Positions 43,918 through 53,907 of a stretch of DNA of 64,000 nucleotides are shown in pieces. The translations under genes were made by a program, and so were the position numbers. The stretch is from an uncultured Sphingobacteriales bacterium (GTDB lineage: Bacteria; Bacteroidota; Bacteroidia; Chitinophagales; Chitinophagaceae): contig CALMQS010000014.1 in NCBI GenBank assembly GCA_937871285.1, forward strand, positions 1 through 64,000, in the 5' to 3' direction. How positions within the stretch are numbered: the stretch's first letter is position 1; every line of letters begins with the position of its first letter. The notes under the pieces are model-generated. The model worked only from the letters and a program-made list of their open reading frames with translations, made no database searches and had not been told where the DNA came from.

Positions 43918-45027
43918 CTAAAAATAATTCAGCTTTGTTTTAGGCGTTAAAGTAAGCAGGGTTTCATATATGAGCCTGATTGTATTTTCTATATCATCTT
44001 TGTGTAACATTTCTACTGTAGTATGCATATAGCGCAGCGGTATGGAAATGAGCACAGAAGGACAGCCATCATTGGCATATGCAAATGATTCGGTATCCGT
44101 TCCGGTACTGCGGCTTACCGCACGCAACTGAACGGGTATTTTTTTGTCTTGCGCCACCTTTTGCACCACCTCTAATAATTTGTTGTGAACCGCGGGACCA
44201 TAAGCGAGCGAGGGTCCCTTTCCGCAGGCAACATCTCCCTCAATCATTTTATTGATCATAGGCGTAGTAGTGTCGTGCGTTACATCTGTAATAACTGCCA
44301 CGTCGGGTTTTATCCTTCGGGCTATCATTTCCGCACCTCTTAATCCAATCTCTTCCTGTACGGCATTTACAATATATAAACCGAAGGGTATTTTTTTCCT
44401 GTTTTCTTTCAGCAGGCGGGCCACTTCGGCAATCATAAAGCCGCCTATACGGTTATCCATAGCCCTGCCAATGTAATAGCCGTAAGCCAGCTCATCAAAC
44501 CCCTCTTCGTAAGTAGCTACAGCGCCAATATGAATGCCTAAAGCTTCTACTTCTTTTTTATTCCTGGCGCCACAATCCAGGAAAAGATTATCCACCTTGG
44601 GCTGTGTTTCTTTTTCGCCTCCGCCCATACGGGTATGTATAGCCGGCCATCCAAACACCGCTTTTACCAATCCCTTTTTTCCCTGGATGATAACCCTTTT
44701 CCCCGGGGCGATCTGGTGATCCACGCCGCCATTGCGTTTCAGGTAAATCAGCCCGTCGTTGGTAATATAATTTACAAACCAGCTGATCTCGTCTGCATGT
44801 GCTTCTATCACCACTTTAAATTTTTCATCAGGGTTGATCACGCCTACCGCTGTACCGTAGGGGTCAACAAAATGCGTATCAATATAAGGCTTAATGTAGT
44901 TAAGCCATAGCTTTTGCCCGCTGCTTTCGAAGCCGGTGGGTGAGGCATTATTCAAATAATTCTTAAGAAAAAGAAGGGAACTGTCGTTTACTATAGATTT
45001 TTGCTTTGCCTTTGTAGTTTTTGCCAT
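43918..45027 (-). CDS. M42 family metallo-aminopeptidase
   Basis: The enzyme trims N-terminal residues from peptides in the cytoplasm. The dinuclear metal site is visible as EAHADEI, AMDNRIG, the catalytic pair in VQEEIGLRG, ITDVTHD and the late YMHTTVEM. It is 369 residues from the ATG at 45027; the frame extends seven codons further to 45048, but the shorter product MAKTTKAKQK is more natural. It lies seven bases or so from the UbiA-like gene stop if the longer start is used. Confidence 0.93.
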   Translation of the reverse strand: MAKTTKAKQKSIVNDSSLLFLKNYLNNASPTGFESSGQKLWLNYIKPYIDTHFVDPYGTAVGVINPDEKFKVVIEAHADEISWFVNYITNDGLIYLKRNGGVDHQIAPGKRVIIQGKKGLVKAVFGWPAIHTRMGGGEKETQPKVDNLFLDCGARNKKEVEALGIHIGAVATYEEGFDELAYGYYIGRAMDNRIGGFMIAEVARLLKENRKKIPFGLYIVNAVQEEIGLRGAEMIARRIKPDVAVITDVTHDTTTPMINKMIEGDVACGKGPSLAYGPAVHNKLLEVVQKVAQDKKIPVQLRAVSRSTGTDTESFAYANDGCPSVLISIPLRYMHTTVEMLHKDDIENTIRLIYETLLTLTPKTKLNYF

Positions 45028-45054
45028 TATCAATTGAATTAGTGTCAAAAATAG

Positions 45055-45912
45055 TTAAATCCTGAACAACAGGGTTAAAAGCGAAGAAAACACCATTAAC
45101 CCGTCGAGCACAAAATAATACAGGTAATCGTTGAAATGTTTCCTGGCATAATTATATAAACCCAGTACAATGCCTCCCGGTATAAGTAGCAGGATAATGG
45201 TAAAGATAGAGAATGATTTTCCATACAATGCCAATGTGCTCATTACGAACAGTGCCAGGGAGATCAGGAAAATCAGTAATATTTTTTTCTCACTCATCCA
45301 GGTGATCATACTTTTAACACCCTGTGCCCGGTCTGCATCCCTGTCGCGGTAGTCGAATAAAATGCAAATAGCATATATCAGGCAAAAACGGCTGATGCAA
45401 AAAAGCGTATGTTGGGTTGTCCAACCGGCACCGGCTACCAGCACAGGTAATGCCGTAGTAACATACATCCATACAAACGTGAGGAAAAGGGTTTTGCCTA
45501 TGGCTATTTTGGAAAGCAGCGAAAAATATTTATGCGGTATTTTTGGTGCGCTGTATAAAAAGGTAGCAAAAACGCCAATGCTTAGCGGCAGCCAGTGATC
45601 TCTTAGCTGCCAGGCAAAATAAAGCGAAAGCAGCAGCGCAGCAATATAAATGCAGAGCAGCAGCATGCGGTAACGGTGGTTCCATGCAATGCGGGGAGAA
45701 GCTGAAGGCATAAGAGGAGTAAGGAACCAGTGAAAATTATAGCTGCATAAAGTGGCGAAAAAAACAAACAGGTAAAAAACAGTGCTGTCGTACGTCAGAA
45801 AGAACAATTGATTGGTTTGTTCTACCATTAGTACAGCGCAAAAAGAGATATACAGGTTGGTATTTATAAAAAAACGAAACAGGGTGCGCACATTTACGGC
45901 AATTGCAGGCAA
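45055..45912 (-). CDS. UbiA-like polytopic membrane protein
   Basis: This 285-residue protein has eight or nine hydrophobic segments and a cytoplasmic aspartate-rich motif, DYRDRDADRAQG (Asp187-Asp194). The motif matches the second Asp-rich site of UbiA-type prenyltransferases. The first motif (NxxxDxxxD) is not seen; the equivalent place after segment two reads SYNFHW. It may be a diverged prenyltransferase or a non-catalytic relative. It ends seven bases before a possible start of the M42 gene and follows a lipoprotein gene by one base. Confidence 0.65.
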   Translation of the reverse strand: MPAIAVNVRTLFRFFINTNLYISFCAVLMVEQTNQLFFLTYDSTVFYLFVFFATLCSYNFHWFLTPLMPSASPRIAWNHRYRMLLLCIYIAALLLSLYFAWQLRDHWLPLSIGVFATFLYSAPKIPHKYFSLLSKIAIGKTLFLTFVWMYVTTALPVLVAGAGWTTQHTLFCISRFCLIYAICILFDYRDRDADRAQGVKSMITWMSEKKILLIFLISLALFVMSTLALYGKSFSIFTIILLLIPGGIVLGLYNYARKHFNDYLYYFVLDGLMVFSSLLTLLFRI

Positions 45913-45913
45913 G

Positions 45914-46396
45914 TTATTGTTTTAGAATAGTGAGGGGTTCCAGCACCAGGGTATCGCTGTGGTTACCAGCAAGGTCGGTGAGCCAGAATTTGAAAACGGC
46001 GTCCTCGGACTCCTGGGAATCATTGCATCTTTTATCTCCCGCATATTGAATAGGGGTTAACGTAATGATCAGCTCTCCTTTTTGATTAGCCGAAGGAGGT
46101 AAATTATCCGCTATTCTAAAAAAGGTAGTATCCAGAAATGATGGGTCAAGTCCCGGATTAAAACAGGGAGATAAGGAAGATAACTTCTCAATACAAACCG
46201 GCACATCCGACAGGTCGCCCTGTGCATCAGTATATTCAAAAGTAAATGTCAAAGTAGAACCGGCGGGGACAACGGGGCCGGGACTTACCGATTTAAATTT
46301 AAGTATAGGTTTGTCGCTAAACTTATCTTTGCCGCATGAAGCTGTAAAAAAGATGATAAAGCATATTGCAAAACTTATTCTCATATACCTGTTCAT
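45914..46396 (-). CDS. Hypothetical lipoprotein
   Basis: From the ATG at 46396 a signal of MNRYMRISFAICFIIFFTASC carries a clean lipobox. The mature part of about 135 residues starts GKDKFSDKP and contains a beta-rich segment (LTFTFEYTDAQGDLSDVPV). That segment resembles the Ig-like domains of Bacteroidota surface proteins. The frame opens further, to 46438, but the extra residues spoil the signal peptide and a promoter box lies inside that extension. It is divergent from the LuxE-like gene and probably shares a transcript with the UbiA-like gene. Confidence 0.72.
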   Translation of the reverse strand: MNRYMRISFAICFIIFFTASCGKDKFSDKPILKFKSVSPGPVVPAGSTLTFTFEYTDAQGDLSDVPVCIEKLSSLSPCFNPGLDPSFLDTTFFRIADNLPPSANQKGELIITLTPIQYAGDKRCNDSQESEDAVFKFWLTDLAGNHSDTLVLEPLTILKQ

Positions 46397-46401
46397 TAAA
46401 A

Positions 46402-46409
46402 CAAATGTA
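46402..46409 (-). promoter_or_regulatory. -7 box placing the lipoprotein start at or near the transcript 5' end
   Basis: The minus strand reads TACATTTG, matching TAnnTTTG, with only five bases (TTTTA) between it and the ATG at 46396. A transcript from this box would be leaderless or nearly so. The box also lies upstream of the LuxE-like gene's TTG on the other strand. Confidence 0.45.
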
Positions 46410-46419
46410 AATATTCCCT

Positions 46420-47427
46420 TTGAATAAACCCTCTCCATATAACGATACCGCCAAACGAATATTTGATTTTAACATTTCAGACTTCGATAGCCTGGCTATT
46501 GATATCTTCCGTTTCCAGTATGAAAATAACAGTATTTACCGGCAGTTTGCAGATGCATTGGGGGTTGATCCCGGGCAGGTTGAAGGGGTCGTACAGATCC
46601 CTTTCCTGCCGGTCAGCTTTTTTAAAACCCATCGCGTTCAATCCACCCCATTTGAGCCTCAAATGATCTTTGAGAGCAGCGGAACAACCCAAACTATCAA
46701 TAGCAAACATTATGTAAAAGATATTGCTATATATACGGAGAGCTTTTTAAAAGGGTTTGCGCAATTTTATGGTGATCCTGAAGGCTGGTGTATTATTGGC
46801 TTACTGCCTTCCTACTTAGAGCGGCAAAATTCATCGCTGGTAATGATGGTGGATGAACTGATCAGGCAAAGCAAACATTACAGAAGCGGCTTTTATTTAT
46901 ATGAATACGACCAGTTGGCTGATCATTTGCAGCAATTAGAGCGGCAGCAGCAAAAAACCCTGCTGATAGGCGTAACATTTGCATTGCTTGATTTTGCGGA
47001 AAAATATCCTATGCCGCTAAAGCATACTATAGTAATGGAAACCGGGGGTATGAAAGGCCGCAAAACAGAAATGACCAGGCAGGAAGTGCATAGCCTGCTG
47101 AAAACTGCGTTTCATTTGCCGTGTATTCATTCAGAATATGGGATGACCGAGCTATTGTCGCAATCTTATTCCAAAGGAGATGGCATGTTCCGCTCTCCCC
47201 CGTGGATGAAAGTGCTGCTCCGGAATGAAGACGATCCGCTGGAAATACTAAGCCCGTCGGGCAAAGGAACAAACGGCGTGGTTAATATTATTGACCTTGC
47301 CAATATCTATTCCTGTTCTTTTATTGCTACAGATGATGCAGGAAAACTATATCCCGATGGTAGCTTTGAAATACTGGGGCGTATAGATAATAGTGATATA
47401 AGAGGGTGCAGTTTGATGGCAGTTTGA
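46420..47427 (+). CDS. LuxE/PaaK-like acyl-adenylating enzyme
   Basis: Enzymes of this group activate an acyl group with ATP, in luciferase systems as acyl-protein synthetase LuxE. The 335-residue protein keeps the adenylation signatures SSGTT (residues about 85-89) and EYGMTE, plus ETGGMKGRK. No fatty-acid reductase or luciferase genes are near, so the substrate is unknown. It starts with TTG at 46420, because no ATG is available at a sensible place. It diverges from the lipoprotein gene with a 23-base gap and is followed directly by a dispersed repeat. Confidence 0.78.
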   Translation: MNKPSPYNDTAKRIFDFNISDFDSLAIDIFRFQYENNSIYRQFADALGVDPGQVEGVVQIPFLPVSFFKTHRVQSTPFEPQMIFESSGTTQTINSKHYVKDIAIYTESFLKGFAQFYGDPEGWCIIGLLPSYLERQNSSLVMMVDELIRQSKHYRSGFYLYEYDQLADHLQQLERQQQKTLLIGVTFALLDFAEKYPMPLKHTIVMETGGMKGRKTEMTRQEVHSLLKTAFHLPCIHSEYGMTELLSQSYSKGDGMFRSPPWMKVLLRNEDDPLEILSPSGKGTNGVVNIIDLANIYSCSFIATDDAGKLYPDGSFEILGRIDNSDIRGCSLMAV

Positions 47428-47638
47428 ATAATTTGAAAATGTGGGAATTTGAAAATTTGAAAATGGAAGCCGTTTCAGATTAGGATTTACGACTTCGGAT
47501 TTTATGATTTGTGGTTTATTGCTTTTGATTGTCATTTTCGCTTCGAATTTCGAAATTCCTGCTTCGGATTTAATACTTGAATCTGCCACGATGGACAGGC
47601 TTTATTTGACTTTTGTTATTTGGCTTTTGGTTCTTCTT
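47428..47638. repeat. Intergenic dispersed repeat in inverted orientation (copy 5)
   Basis: Right after the LuxE-like stop codon come AATTTGAAAATTTGAAAATGG units, followed by CTTCGGATTT- and CGAATTTCGAAATTC-type pieces. The last part, TTATTTGGCTTTTGGTTCTT, is the reverse complement of the AAGAACCAAAT(A)AA block found in copies 1-4. No gene is present. Confidence 0.6.
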
Positions 47639-48715
47639 TCAATATCCAACATCCATCAGCCCGGTGCAGTCAATTGTCCTTTTTTCGTAGTTGCTTTGTA
47701 TGGCCAGCTCAATAATGCGGATGATATTATAGCCATGCTCGGGTTTTTCTTTTACCGGCTGCCCGTTTGTTATGCTTGCATACAATTCATTATAATAATC
47801 TGCGTAGCTGCCTTTCAGTGAAGGGTATTTTTCCTTTATTATTTTTCCATCTTTTTCAGTATGGATCAGCCCAAACATTGCTTCCGGCTCCTGCCCCCAG
47901 TCTTCACCAACGGGTAGTTCCCCCGCCCTGAGCCTGGCTTCCTGGGGATCTTCGCCATATTTAATAAATGAGCCCAAAGTGCCCTGTATCATATACCGGG
48001 GTCCGGGCTCTCTTACCAGCATACCGGCGTGAAGGATCACTTTGGTAAAGCGGTAGTTGAGCCACAGGTTAAAATAATCATCCACCTTTGCATGCGGGCG
48101 TTGCATTCGGATATCGGCTGTAACGGAAGCGGGCATACCAAAGAAATACAGCGCCTGGTCAATGATGTGCGCGCCAAGGTCGTATAATATACCACTCCCC
48201 GGCAATGGCGCTTCTCTCCATGCTGTTGGACGCGCCTCCATACGGTAGCGATCGTAATGCGCTTCAAATTCATGTATATCACCCAGCAGTTTTTTGTCTA
48301 TAATGGCTTTCATGGTACGAAAGTCGCTCACATACCTGCGGTTTTGGTATACGCTCAGCACTTTTCCTGAACCTGCAGCTATATTTACCAGTTGCCTGGC
48401 TTCTTCGGTGGTATTGGTAAATGGTTTTTCCAGCACTACATGCTTACCGGCTTCCAGCGCTTTTTTTGCATAGGGGAAATGGGTATCGTTGGGCGTGGTA
48501 ATTACAATCAAATCAATTTCAGGATCAGCAACCAGCTCGTCTATATCTCTTGCTATTTTTACGGAGGGATATTTTTCATGTGCTTCATTTCCCTTCCTTT
48601 GCAATATGCTTACCAGCTCATATTTATCAGTCAGTGCATCAATAAAAGGAAGATGAAATACTTTGGCGGAAATGCCGAATCCAACTACGGCCACGCGTAT
48701 TTTTTTTTGAACCAT
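47639..48715 (-). CDS. Gfo/Idh/MocA family oxidoreductase
   Basis: The N-terminal NAD(P)-binding domain begins VAVVGFGISAKVFHLPFI and contains the conserved EKPFTNTTEEA lysine-proline motif (about residues 93-103). A C-terminal substrate domain includes the ILYDLGAHIIDQAL metal/substrate site. These enzymes oxidise or reduce sugars, inositols and related compounds; the substrate here is unknown. The 358-residue length is typical. It precedes cmk on the opposite side, with an 11-base gap downstream of cmk's stop on the same strand, suggesting co-transcription. Confidence 0.9.
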   Translation of the reverse strand: MVQKKIRVAVVGFGISAKVFHLPFIDALTDKYELVSILQRKGNEAHEKYPSVKIARDIDELVADPEIDLIVITTPNDTHFPYAKKALEAGKHVVLEKPFTNTTEEARQLVNIAAGSGKVLSVYQNRRYVSDFRTMKAIIDKKLLGDIHEFEAHYDRYRMEARPTAWREAPLPGSGILYDLGAHIIDQALYFFGMPASVTADIRMQRPHAKVDDYFNLWLNYRFTKVILHAGMLVREPGPRYMIQGTLGSFIKYGEDPQEARLRAGELPVGEDWGQEPEAMFGLIHTEKDGKIIKEKYPSLKGSYADYYNELYASITNGQPVKEKPEHGYNIIRIIELAIQSNYEKRTIDCTGLMDVGY

Positions 48716-48726
48716 GGGGTACCTGT

Positions 48727-49404
48727 TTATATTTTTTGCTTTACAAAGCCGAGCGCCAGCTCTAATTGTTGTTCGGGGGTGATATTGGAATTATCGAGCA
48801 CTACCGCGTCTTCCGCTTTTCGCAAAGGGCTTATTGCGCGGTGCGAGTCAATATAATCCCGCATCTCGAGGTTGTTCTTTACTTCTTCAATAGTAATATT
48901 GGGGTTTTGGGCGTACAGCTCCCGGAACCGCCTTTCTACCCGTATGGCATTATCAGCGGTCATAAATATTTTTAGCTCCGCTTCAGGAAAAACAACGGTG
49001 CCAATATCCCTGCCGTCCATTACTATGCCTTTTTTTTCTCCCATTTTTCTTTGCTGTGCCACGGCAAATGTTCTCACTGCTTTAATGGTTGCCACTTCAC
49101 TCACTTTTTCTGCTATGATCAGATCGCGGATAACATATTCTACATTTTCCCCGTTAAGGTATATTTCCGTTTCCCCGCTTTTTTCATTAGGTCTGAAGTC
49201 CAGCTCAATATTTTCCAGGGCTTCATTAACCTGTTTTTCTTTTGTCCAGTCTACCATGTTCCGCAAAAAATATAAGGTAATGGCGCGGTACATGGCGCCG
49301 CTGTCTACATACACGTAACGGAGCGCCTTGGCCAGTTGTTTGGCTAATGTGCTTTTTCCGCAGGAAGACCACCCGTCTATGGTAATAATAATTTTTTTCA
49401 TCAT
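48727..49404 (-). CDS. cmk: Cytidylate kinase
   Basis: Cmk phosphorylates CMP and dCMP to the diphosphates. The Walker A-like GWSSCGKSTLAKQL near the N-terminus, the YVDSGAMYRAITL nucleotide-monophosphate site and the MDGRDIGTVVFPEA motif are all clear. It has 225 residues. The first two codons are both ATG and the choice does not matter. It is probably co-transcribed with the oxidoreductase gene to its left. Confidence 0.94.
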   Translation of the reverse strand: MMKKIIITIDGWSSCGKSTLAKQLAKALRYVYVDSGAMYRAITLYFLRNMVDWTKEKQVNEALENIELDFRPNEKSGETEIYLNGENVEYVIRDLIIAEKVSEVATIKAVRTFAVAQQRKMGEKKGIVMDGRDIGTVVFPEAELKIFMTADNAIRVERRFRELYAQNPNITIEEVKNNLEMRDYIDSHRAISPLRKAEDAVVLDNSNITPEQQLELALGFVKQKI

Positions 49405-49470
49405 TAAAACAGTGCAAATTATATATACTGCATGAAAAAGAAGAACGGAAGCGGCAGTTTTTCAGTATTG

Positions 49471-49506
49471 CATAAAAAAATGCCAACCTCTGCAGGCTGG
49501 CATTTT
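49471..49506 (-). terminator. Terminator of clpC
   Basis: AAAATGCCAACC at 49477-49488 pairs with GGCTGGCATTTT at 49495-49506 with one mismatch. In the leftward direction it is followed by a T-run (49474-49480 region). It lies 18 bases after the clpC stop. Confidence 0.82.
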
Positions 49507-49523
49507 CTTGTTTTTATGATGTA

Positions 49524-52055
49524 TTAAGCTTCTGATTTTTCTTTCCTGCTTTCTTCCTTTAAGGTAAATTTCAGTAAAGATTTTTCCTTGTCCAGATCGG
49601 CAATCAGTATATCACCCGCTTTTACATTTGTATTGAGTATTTCTTCCGCCAAAGGATCTTCCAGGTATTTTTGAATAGCCCGGTGCAGCGGACGTGCGCC
49701 AAACTGCTGGTCGTATCCCTTTTCCGCTATGAAGTTTTTAGCATCCAGGGTAAGTTCTAATGAAAATCCAAGCGAGCTTAAACGTTTCATAACGCCCTTC
49801 ATTAAAATATCAATGATCTGGAAGATGTCGTCTTTGCTGAGCGAATTAAAGATCATCACATCATCTATCCTGTTTAGAAATTCAGGGCTAAATGTACGTT
49901 TCAGTGCTTTTTCAATCACAGCTTTATTATTCTCATCCGAATTTAACTGCCGTGCTGCCGTTGCAAAACCAACACCCTCACCGAAGTCCTTCAATTGACG
50001 CGCGCCAATATTGGAAGTCATGATGATCAGTGAGTTCTTAAAATCCACTTTCCTGCCCAGTCCATCCGTTAACTGCCCGTCATCTAATACCTGTAATAAA
50101 ATATTATAGATATCGGGGTGTGCTTTTTCAATTTCATCCAGCAACACAACGGAGTAAGGTTTGCGGCGTACTTTTTCGGTTAATTGTCCGCCTTCTTCAT
50201 AACCTACGTATCCCGGAGGGGCGCCAATTAAACGGCTTACGGTAAACTTCTCCATGTATTCGCTCATGTCAATACGGATCAGCGCATCGTCCGAGTCAAA
50301 CATATATCTTGCCAGGGAACGGGCAAGCTCTGTTTTCCCTACACCTGTGGGACCAAGGAAAATGAACGTGCCTATGGGTTTCTTAGGATCTTTTAAACCT
50401 ACCCGGTTACGCTGTATGGCCTTTACAACTTTTTGAATCGCCTCATCCTGTCCTACCACTGCTCCTGCCAGGTCTTCTGCCATGCGGCGGAGCTTGTCTG
50501 TTTCTGCCTGCACCATTCTTTTTACGGGAATGCCGGTCATCATGCTCACCACTTCCGCTATGGCTTCTTCGTCTATCGGGTAACGTTTGTGCTTGCTTTC
50601 TTCCTCCCACTGAGCCTTTGCTTTTTCCAGGTCTTCCTGCAGCCTTTTTTCGTTGTCGCGCAGTGATGCGGCTTCCTCAAAACGCTGGCTTTTTACTACC
50701 TTGTTCTTTTCCTGCTTGATGTCTTCTATCTTTTTTTCCAGCTCTACTATTTCGTTGGGAACATTAATATTCTTCAGGTGCACTCTTGCCCCTACTTCAT
50801 CCATCACGTCAATGGCCTTGTCGGGCAAAAGCCTGTCGGTAACATAGCGGTCGCTCAGCTTTACACAGGCGTCAATAGCGTCTTCCGCATATGTTACGTT
50901 ATGGAAATCTTCGTATTTGGATTTAATGTTCTGCAATATCTGTATGGTTTCCTCCACGCTTGGCGGCTCTACCAGCACTTTCTGGAACCGGCGGTCTAAG
51001 GCGCCATCTTTTTCAATATACATGCGGTATTCATCGAGCGTTGAAGCGCCAATGCACTGCAGTTCACCACGCGCTAACGCGGGCTTAAATATGTTGGAAG
51101 CATCTAAGGAACCACTGGCTCCGCCTGCACCCACTATGGTATGAATTTCATCAATAAAGAGAATAACATCCCTGTTTTTCTCCAGCTCATTCATGATGGC
51201 TTTCATCCTTTCCTCAAACTGTCCACGGTATTTGGTGCCTGCCACTAATGCGGCCAGGTCGAGCGAAACCACGCGTTTATCAAACAATACCCTGGAAACT
51301 TTTCTTTGCACAATGCGCAACGCCAGTCCCTCCACGATAGCGGTTTTACCAACACCGGGCTCACCGATGAGGATAGGATTGTTCTTTTTGCGGCGCGACA
51401 ATATCTGCGATACCCTTTCTATTTCTTCCTCACGGCCAACGATAGGGTCTAAAGTACCCATTTCGGCAAGCCGGGTAATATCGCGGCCGAAATTATCCAG
51501 TACAGGCGTTTTGCTTTTGGTATTTGCCGCCTGTGCTTTCGACTTCTGCTGGTAACTTTTCTTTTCGTCATCAAAGTCGTCATCAGCATCATCGGTATAT
51601 TCGCTGCGCACATCATTGCTTTTGACCATGCCCAGCTCATTTCTGAAAAGGTCGTAGTCCACGTCAAACTGATTTAAAATTTGTGTAGCAATATTTTCTT
51701 TGTTCTTCAAAATGGAAAGCATCAGGTGTTCCGTTTCCACGGTAGGGCTTTTAAGCGCCTTGGCTTCCAGCACGGTAACCCGGATTACTTTCTCGGCCTG
51801 TTTGGTGAGGGGTAAACTGTTAATATTGGCAATGTTTTTTCCTGTTTTATCTTTTACTGCCAACTCTACTTCTTTACGCAGCTCATAGAGGTCAACGTTA
51901 AGATTCTTGAGTATCTTCACCGCCATATTTTCCCCTTCCCTGATCAACCCCAGCAACAGATGCTCTGTTCCAATGAAATCATTTCCCAACCTCAGTGCTT
52001 CTTCCCTGCTGAATGAGATAATTTCTTTTACCTGGGTAGAAAAATTATTATCCAT
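49524..52055 (-). CDS. clpC: Clp protease ATPase subunit ClpC
   Basis: ClpC unfolds proteins and feeds them to ClpP. Its 843 residues comprise an N-terminal Clp-N repeat domain (about 1-145), a first AAA+ module (Walker [13 protein letters not shown], about 214), a UVR-type middle region ([18 protein letters not shown]), and a second AAA+ module (Walker [13 protein letters not shown]). The charged tail ends SRKEKSEA. A low-complexity acidic linker lies after the N-domain. It is a single gene with its own terminator, and it diverges from the STAS gene. Confidence 0.95.
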   Translation of the reverse strand: MDNNFSTQVKEIISFSREEALRLGNDFIGTEHLLLGLIREGENMAVKILKNLNVDLYELRKEVELAVKDKTGKNIANINSLPLTKQAEKVIRVTVLEAKALKSPTVETEHLMLSILKNKENIATQILNQFDVDYDLFRNELGMVKSNDVRSEYTDDADDDFDDEKKSYQQKSKAQAANTKSKTPVLDNFGRDITRLAEMGTLDPIVGREEEIERVSQILSRRKKNNPILIGEPGVGKTAIVEGLALRIVQRKVSRVLFDKRVVSLDLAALVAGTKYRGQFEERMKAIMNELEKNRDVILFIDEIHTIVGAGGASGSLDASNIFKPALARGELQCIGASTLDEYRMYIEKDGALDRRFQKVLVEPPSVEETIQILQNIKSKYEDFHNVTYAEDAIDACVKLSDRYVTDRLLPDKAIDVMDEVGARVHLKNINVPNEIVELEKKIEDIKQEKNKVVKSQRFEEAASLRDNEKRLQEDLEKAKAQWEEESKHKRYPIDEEAIAEVVSMMTGIPVKRMVQAETDKLRRMAEDLAGAVVGQDEAIQKVVKAIQRNRVGLKDPKKPIGTFIFLGPTGVGKTELARSLARYMFDSDDALIRIDMSEYMEKFTVSRLIGAPPGYVGYEEGGQLTEKVRRKPYSVVLLDEIEKAHPDIYNILLQVLDDGQLTDGLGRKVDFKNSLIIMTSNIGARQLKDFGEGVGFATAARQLNSDENNKAVIEKALKRTFSPEFLNRIDDVMIFNSLSKDDIFQIIDILMKGVMKRLSSLGFSLELTLDAKNFIAEKGYDQQFGARPLHRAIQKYLEDPLAEEILNTNVKAGDILIADLDKEKSLLKFTLKEESRKEKSEA

Positions 52056-52289
52056 GTAATAGAATTTAATAGTGATCGATACAATAATAACTAATAATTT
52101 TGACTTCTAATGATTAATAGAACATTGCAGGTGTGTGAATTATTGTGTTAGAGGGCGTTACGGCATATTTATTGTCTTCCAGAACTGGAATGTATGCGTT
52201 CGATAAAACACACTTTTACGTATTCAGATAAAGCATTGAAAAGCGGTAAACTTTACCTGTAAAAATCAATCTATCAAAAGAACTCAATC

Positions 52290-52670
52290 ATGAACTTCAA
52301 AATAGATACCAAGGAAAAATTTCATGTCATATCGCTCAATGAATCTCGATTCTCTGCTAATATGACAGATAAACTACGTGAATTGTTTATTGAAGTTACA
52401 CAAAATGATGTTAAACATATCATTCTGAATTTGAAAGCTGTTCAAAATGTGGAATTGCCGGCGGCCGAATTTCTTTTAAGGCAGCAGCAGCAGTGCTATA
52501 ATGCCGGTCAGTCGTTTGTAGTATGTGAAATACAGCCGGCTGTAAAGGAAATGCTTAAAAAGCAGGATTGGTTCGATTTGCTCAATATAACCCCAACCGA
52601 AAGCGAAGCATGGGATATTGTGCAAATGGAAGAGGTGGAGAGAGAGTTGCTGGGAGGGGAAGAAAGCTGA
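52290..52670 (+). CDS. STAS-domain protein (anti-sigma-factor antagonist-like)
   Basis: The 126-residue protein has a single STAS fold: a beta strand HVISLNES, the strand IILNLKAVQNVEL, then helix and a C-terminal acidic tail. In the classic antagonists a Ser is phosphorylated within a DSSG-like motif; here the equivalent place reads VELPAAEF, with no Ser or Thr. Regulation by phosphorylation is therefore unlikely. No anti-sigma kinase gene is adjacent. Confidence 0.75.
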   Translation: MNFKIDTKEKFHVISLNESRFSANMTDKLRELFIEVTQNDVKHIILNLKAVQNVELPAAEFLLRQQQQCYNAGQSFVVCEIQPAVKEMLKKQDWFDLLNITPTESEAWDIVQMEEVERELLGGEES

Positions 52671-52739
52671 TGGTGTTTTTCCGTGGCGCTTATGCCGGTT
52701 TGATATGTAAAAAATAAATATTCAAATGCTGCTTGCGGA

Positions 52740-53807
52740 TTATTCTACATCCATGCCTTTCGCTCCTACATATCGTCTCCATTTTTCGATGACGGATTGC
52801 ATATCGGCGGGTATTTCACTGTCGAAAAGCATTTGCTTTCCTGAAGCGGGATGAATGAACCCTAATGTTTTAGCATGCAGGGCATGGCGCGGGCAAAGCG
52901 CGAAACAATTTTCAACGAACTGCCTGTATTTGGTGAAAACCGTTCCCTTAACAATTTTATCGCCCCCGTAAGTTTCATCATTAAATAAAGGGTGACCTAT
53001 GTATTTCATGTGTACCCTGATCTGGTGGGTTCGCCCGGTTTCTAAGCGGCATTCAATAAGACTTACGTAGCCGAAGCGCTCCAGTACCCTGTAATGGGTG
53101 ATGGCTTCTTTGCCATATTCGCCTTCCGGAAATACATCCATCATTTTGCGGTGGCGCTGGTGGCGGCCAACATGAACGGCAACCGTTCCGCTGTCGTCTG
53201 TAAAATCACCCCACACCAGGGCAATATACCTTCTGTGCACGGTATGTTCGGCAAACTGGCCGGCCAGGCGCATGGAAGCTGTTTCATTTTTAGCCAGTAC
53301 AAGTAATCCCGTGGTGTTTTTATCTATACGGTGTACCAACCCAAAGCGGGGAAGCTCGGATTCGGAAAGTGCCGGTTTTTGTTGTTGCAGATACCAGGAT
53401 ATACCGTTCACTATTGTTCCGGTGTAATTACCGGAACCGGGATGCACCACCATGCCCGCTGGTTTATGGAGAATGATGATATCATCGTCTTCGTACCTGA
53501 TGTCGAGCGGAAGCTGTTCCGGGATGATTTCCGTTAGTTCCGGAGCCGTATCTGCATACATAATGATGTGATCCCCCGGCCGTACCTTGTAATTGGATTT
53601 TACCGGCTGGCTATTCACCAGTACAAAACCCTTTTCAATGCCTTGCTGCAATTTGCTCCTGGTGCCGCCTTCCATCCGGTTAATGAGGAATTTATCTATA
53701 CGGATGGGTTCCTGCCCTTTGTCTACGGTAAAGGCCATCCGCTCATAGCGCGATTCGCCGTTATCGCCGTCTTCCGGCTCATTTTCCCATTCCGCTTCTT
53801 TTTGCAT
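52740..53807 (-). CDS. Ribosomal large-subunit pseudouridine synthase, RluD type
   Basis: The protein makes pseudouridine in ribosomal or transfer RNA. An N-terminal S4 domain (about 33-95, RIDKFLINRMEGGTRSKLQ) precedes the RluA catalytic domain, with the catalytic Asp162 in GLVHRIDKNTTGLLV. ILHKPAGMVVHPG and the late RTHQIRVHMKYIGHPL complete the pattern. The 25 acidic residues before the S4 domain are unusual and may be partly untranslated. The exact uridine target is not decided by sequence alone. Confidence 0.92.
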   Translation of the reverse strand: MQKEAEWENEPEDGDNGESRYERMAFTVDKGQEPIRIDKFLINRMEGGTRSKLQQGIEKGFVLVNSQPVKSNYKVRPGDHIIMYADTAPELTEIIPEQLPLDIRYEDDDIIILHKPAGMVVHPGSGNYTGTIVNGISWYLQQQKPALSESELPRFGLVHRIDKNTTGLLVLAKNETASMRLAGQFAEHTVHRRYIALVWGDFTDDSGTVAVHVGRHQRHRKMMDVFPEGEYGKEAITHYRVLERFGYVSLIECRLETGRTHQIRVHMKYIGHPLFNDETYGGDKIVKGTVFTKYRQFVENCFALCPRHALHAKTLGFIHPASGKQMLFDSEIPADMQSVIEKWRRYVGAKGMDVE

Positions 53808-53907
53808 TACCTGCTTATTTTTCGCAAAGATAACAGTTGGCAGGTACTAAGCGCTATTGCGGGTTTTGTGATATGCAAATAGCGGGGATGGCGCCCGGAA
53901 GCCTGTT

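Noticed and set aside
48872-49318. A 148-codon open frame opposite cmk
   Set aside because: It lies wholly within the clear cmk gene, and its serine/phenylalanine-rich product is a typical antisense shadow.
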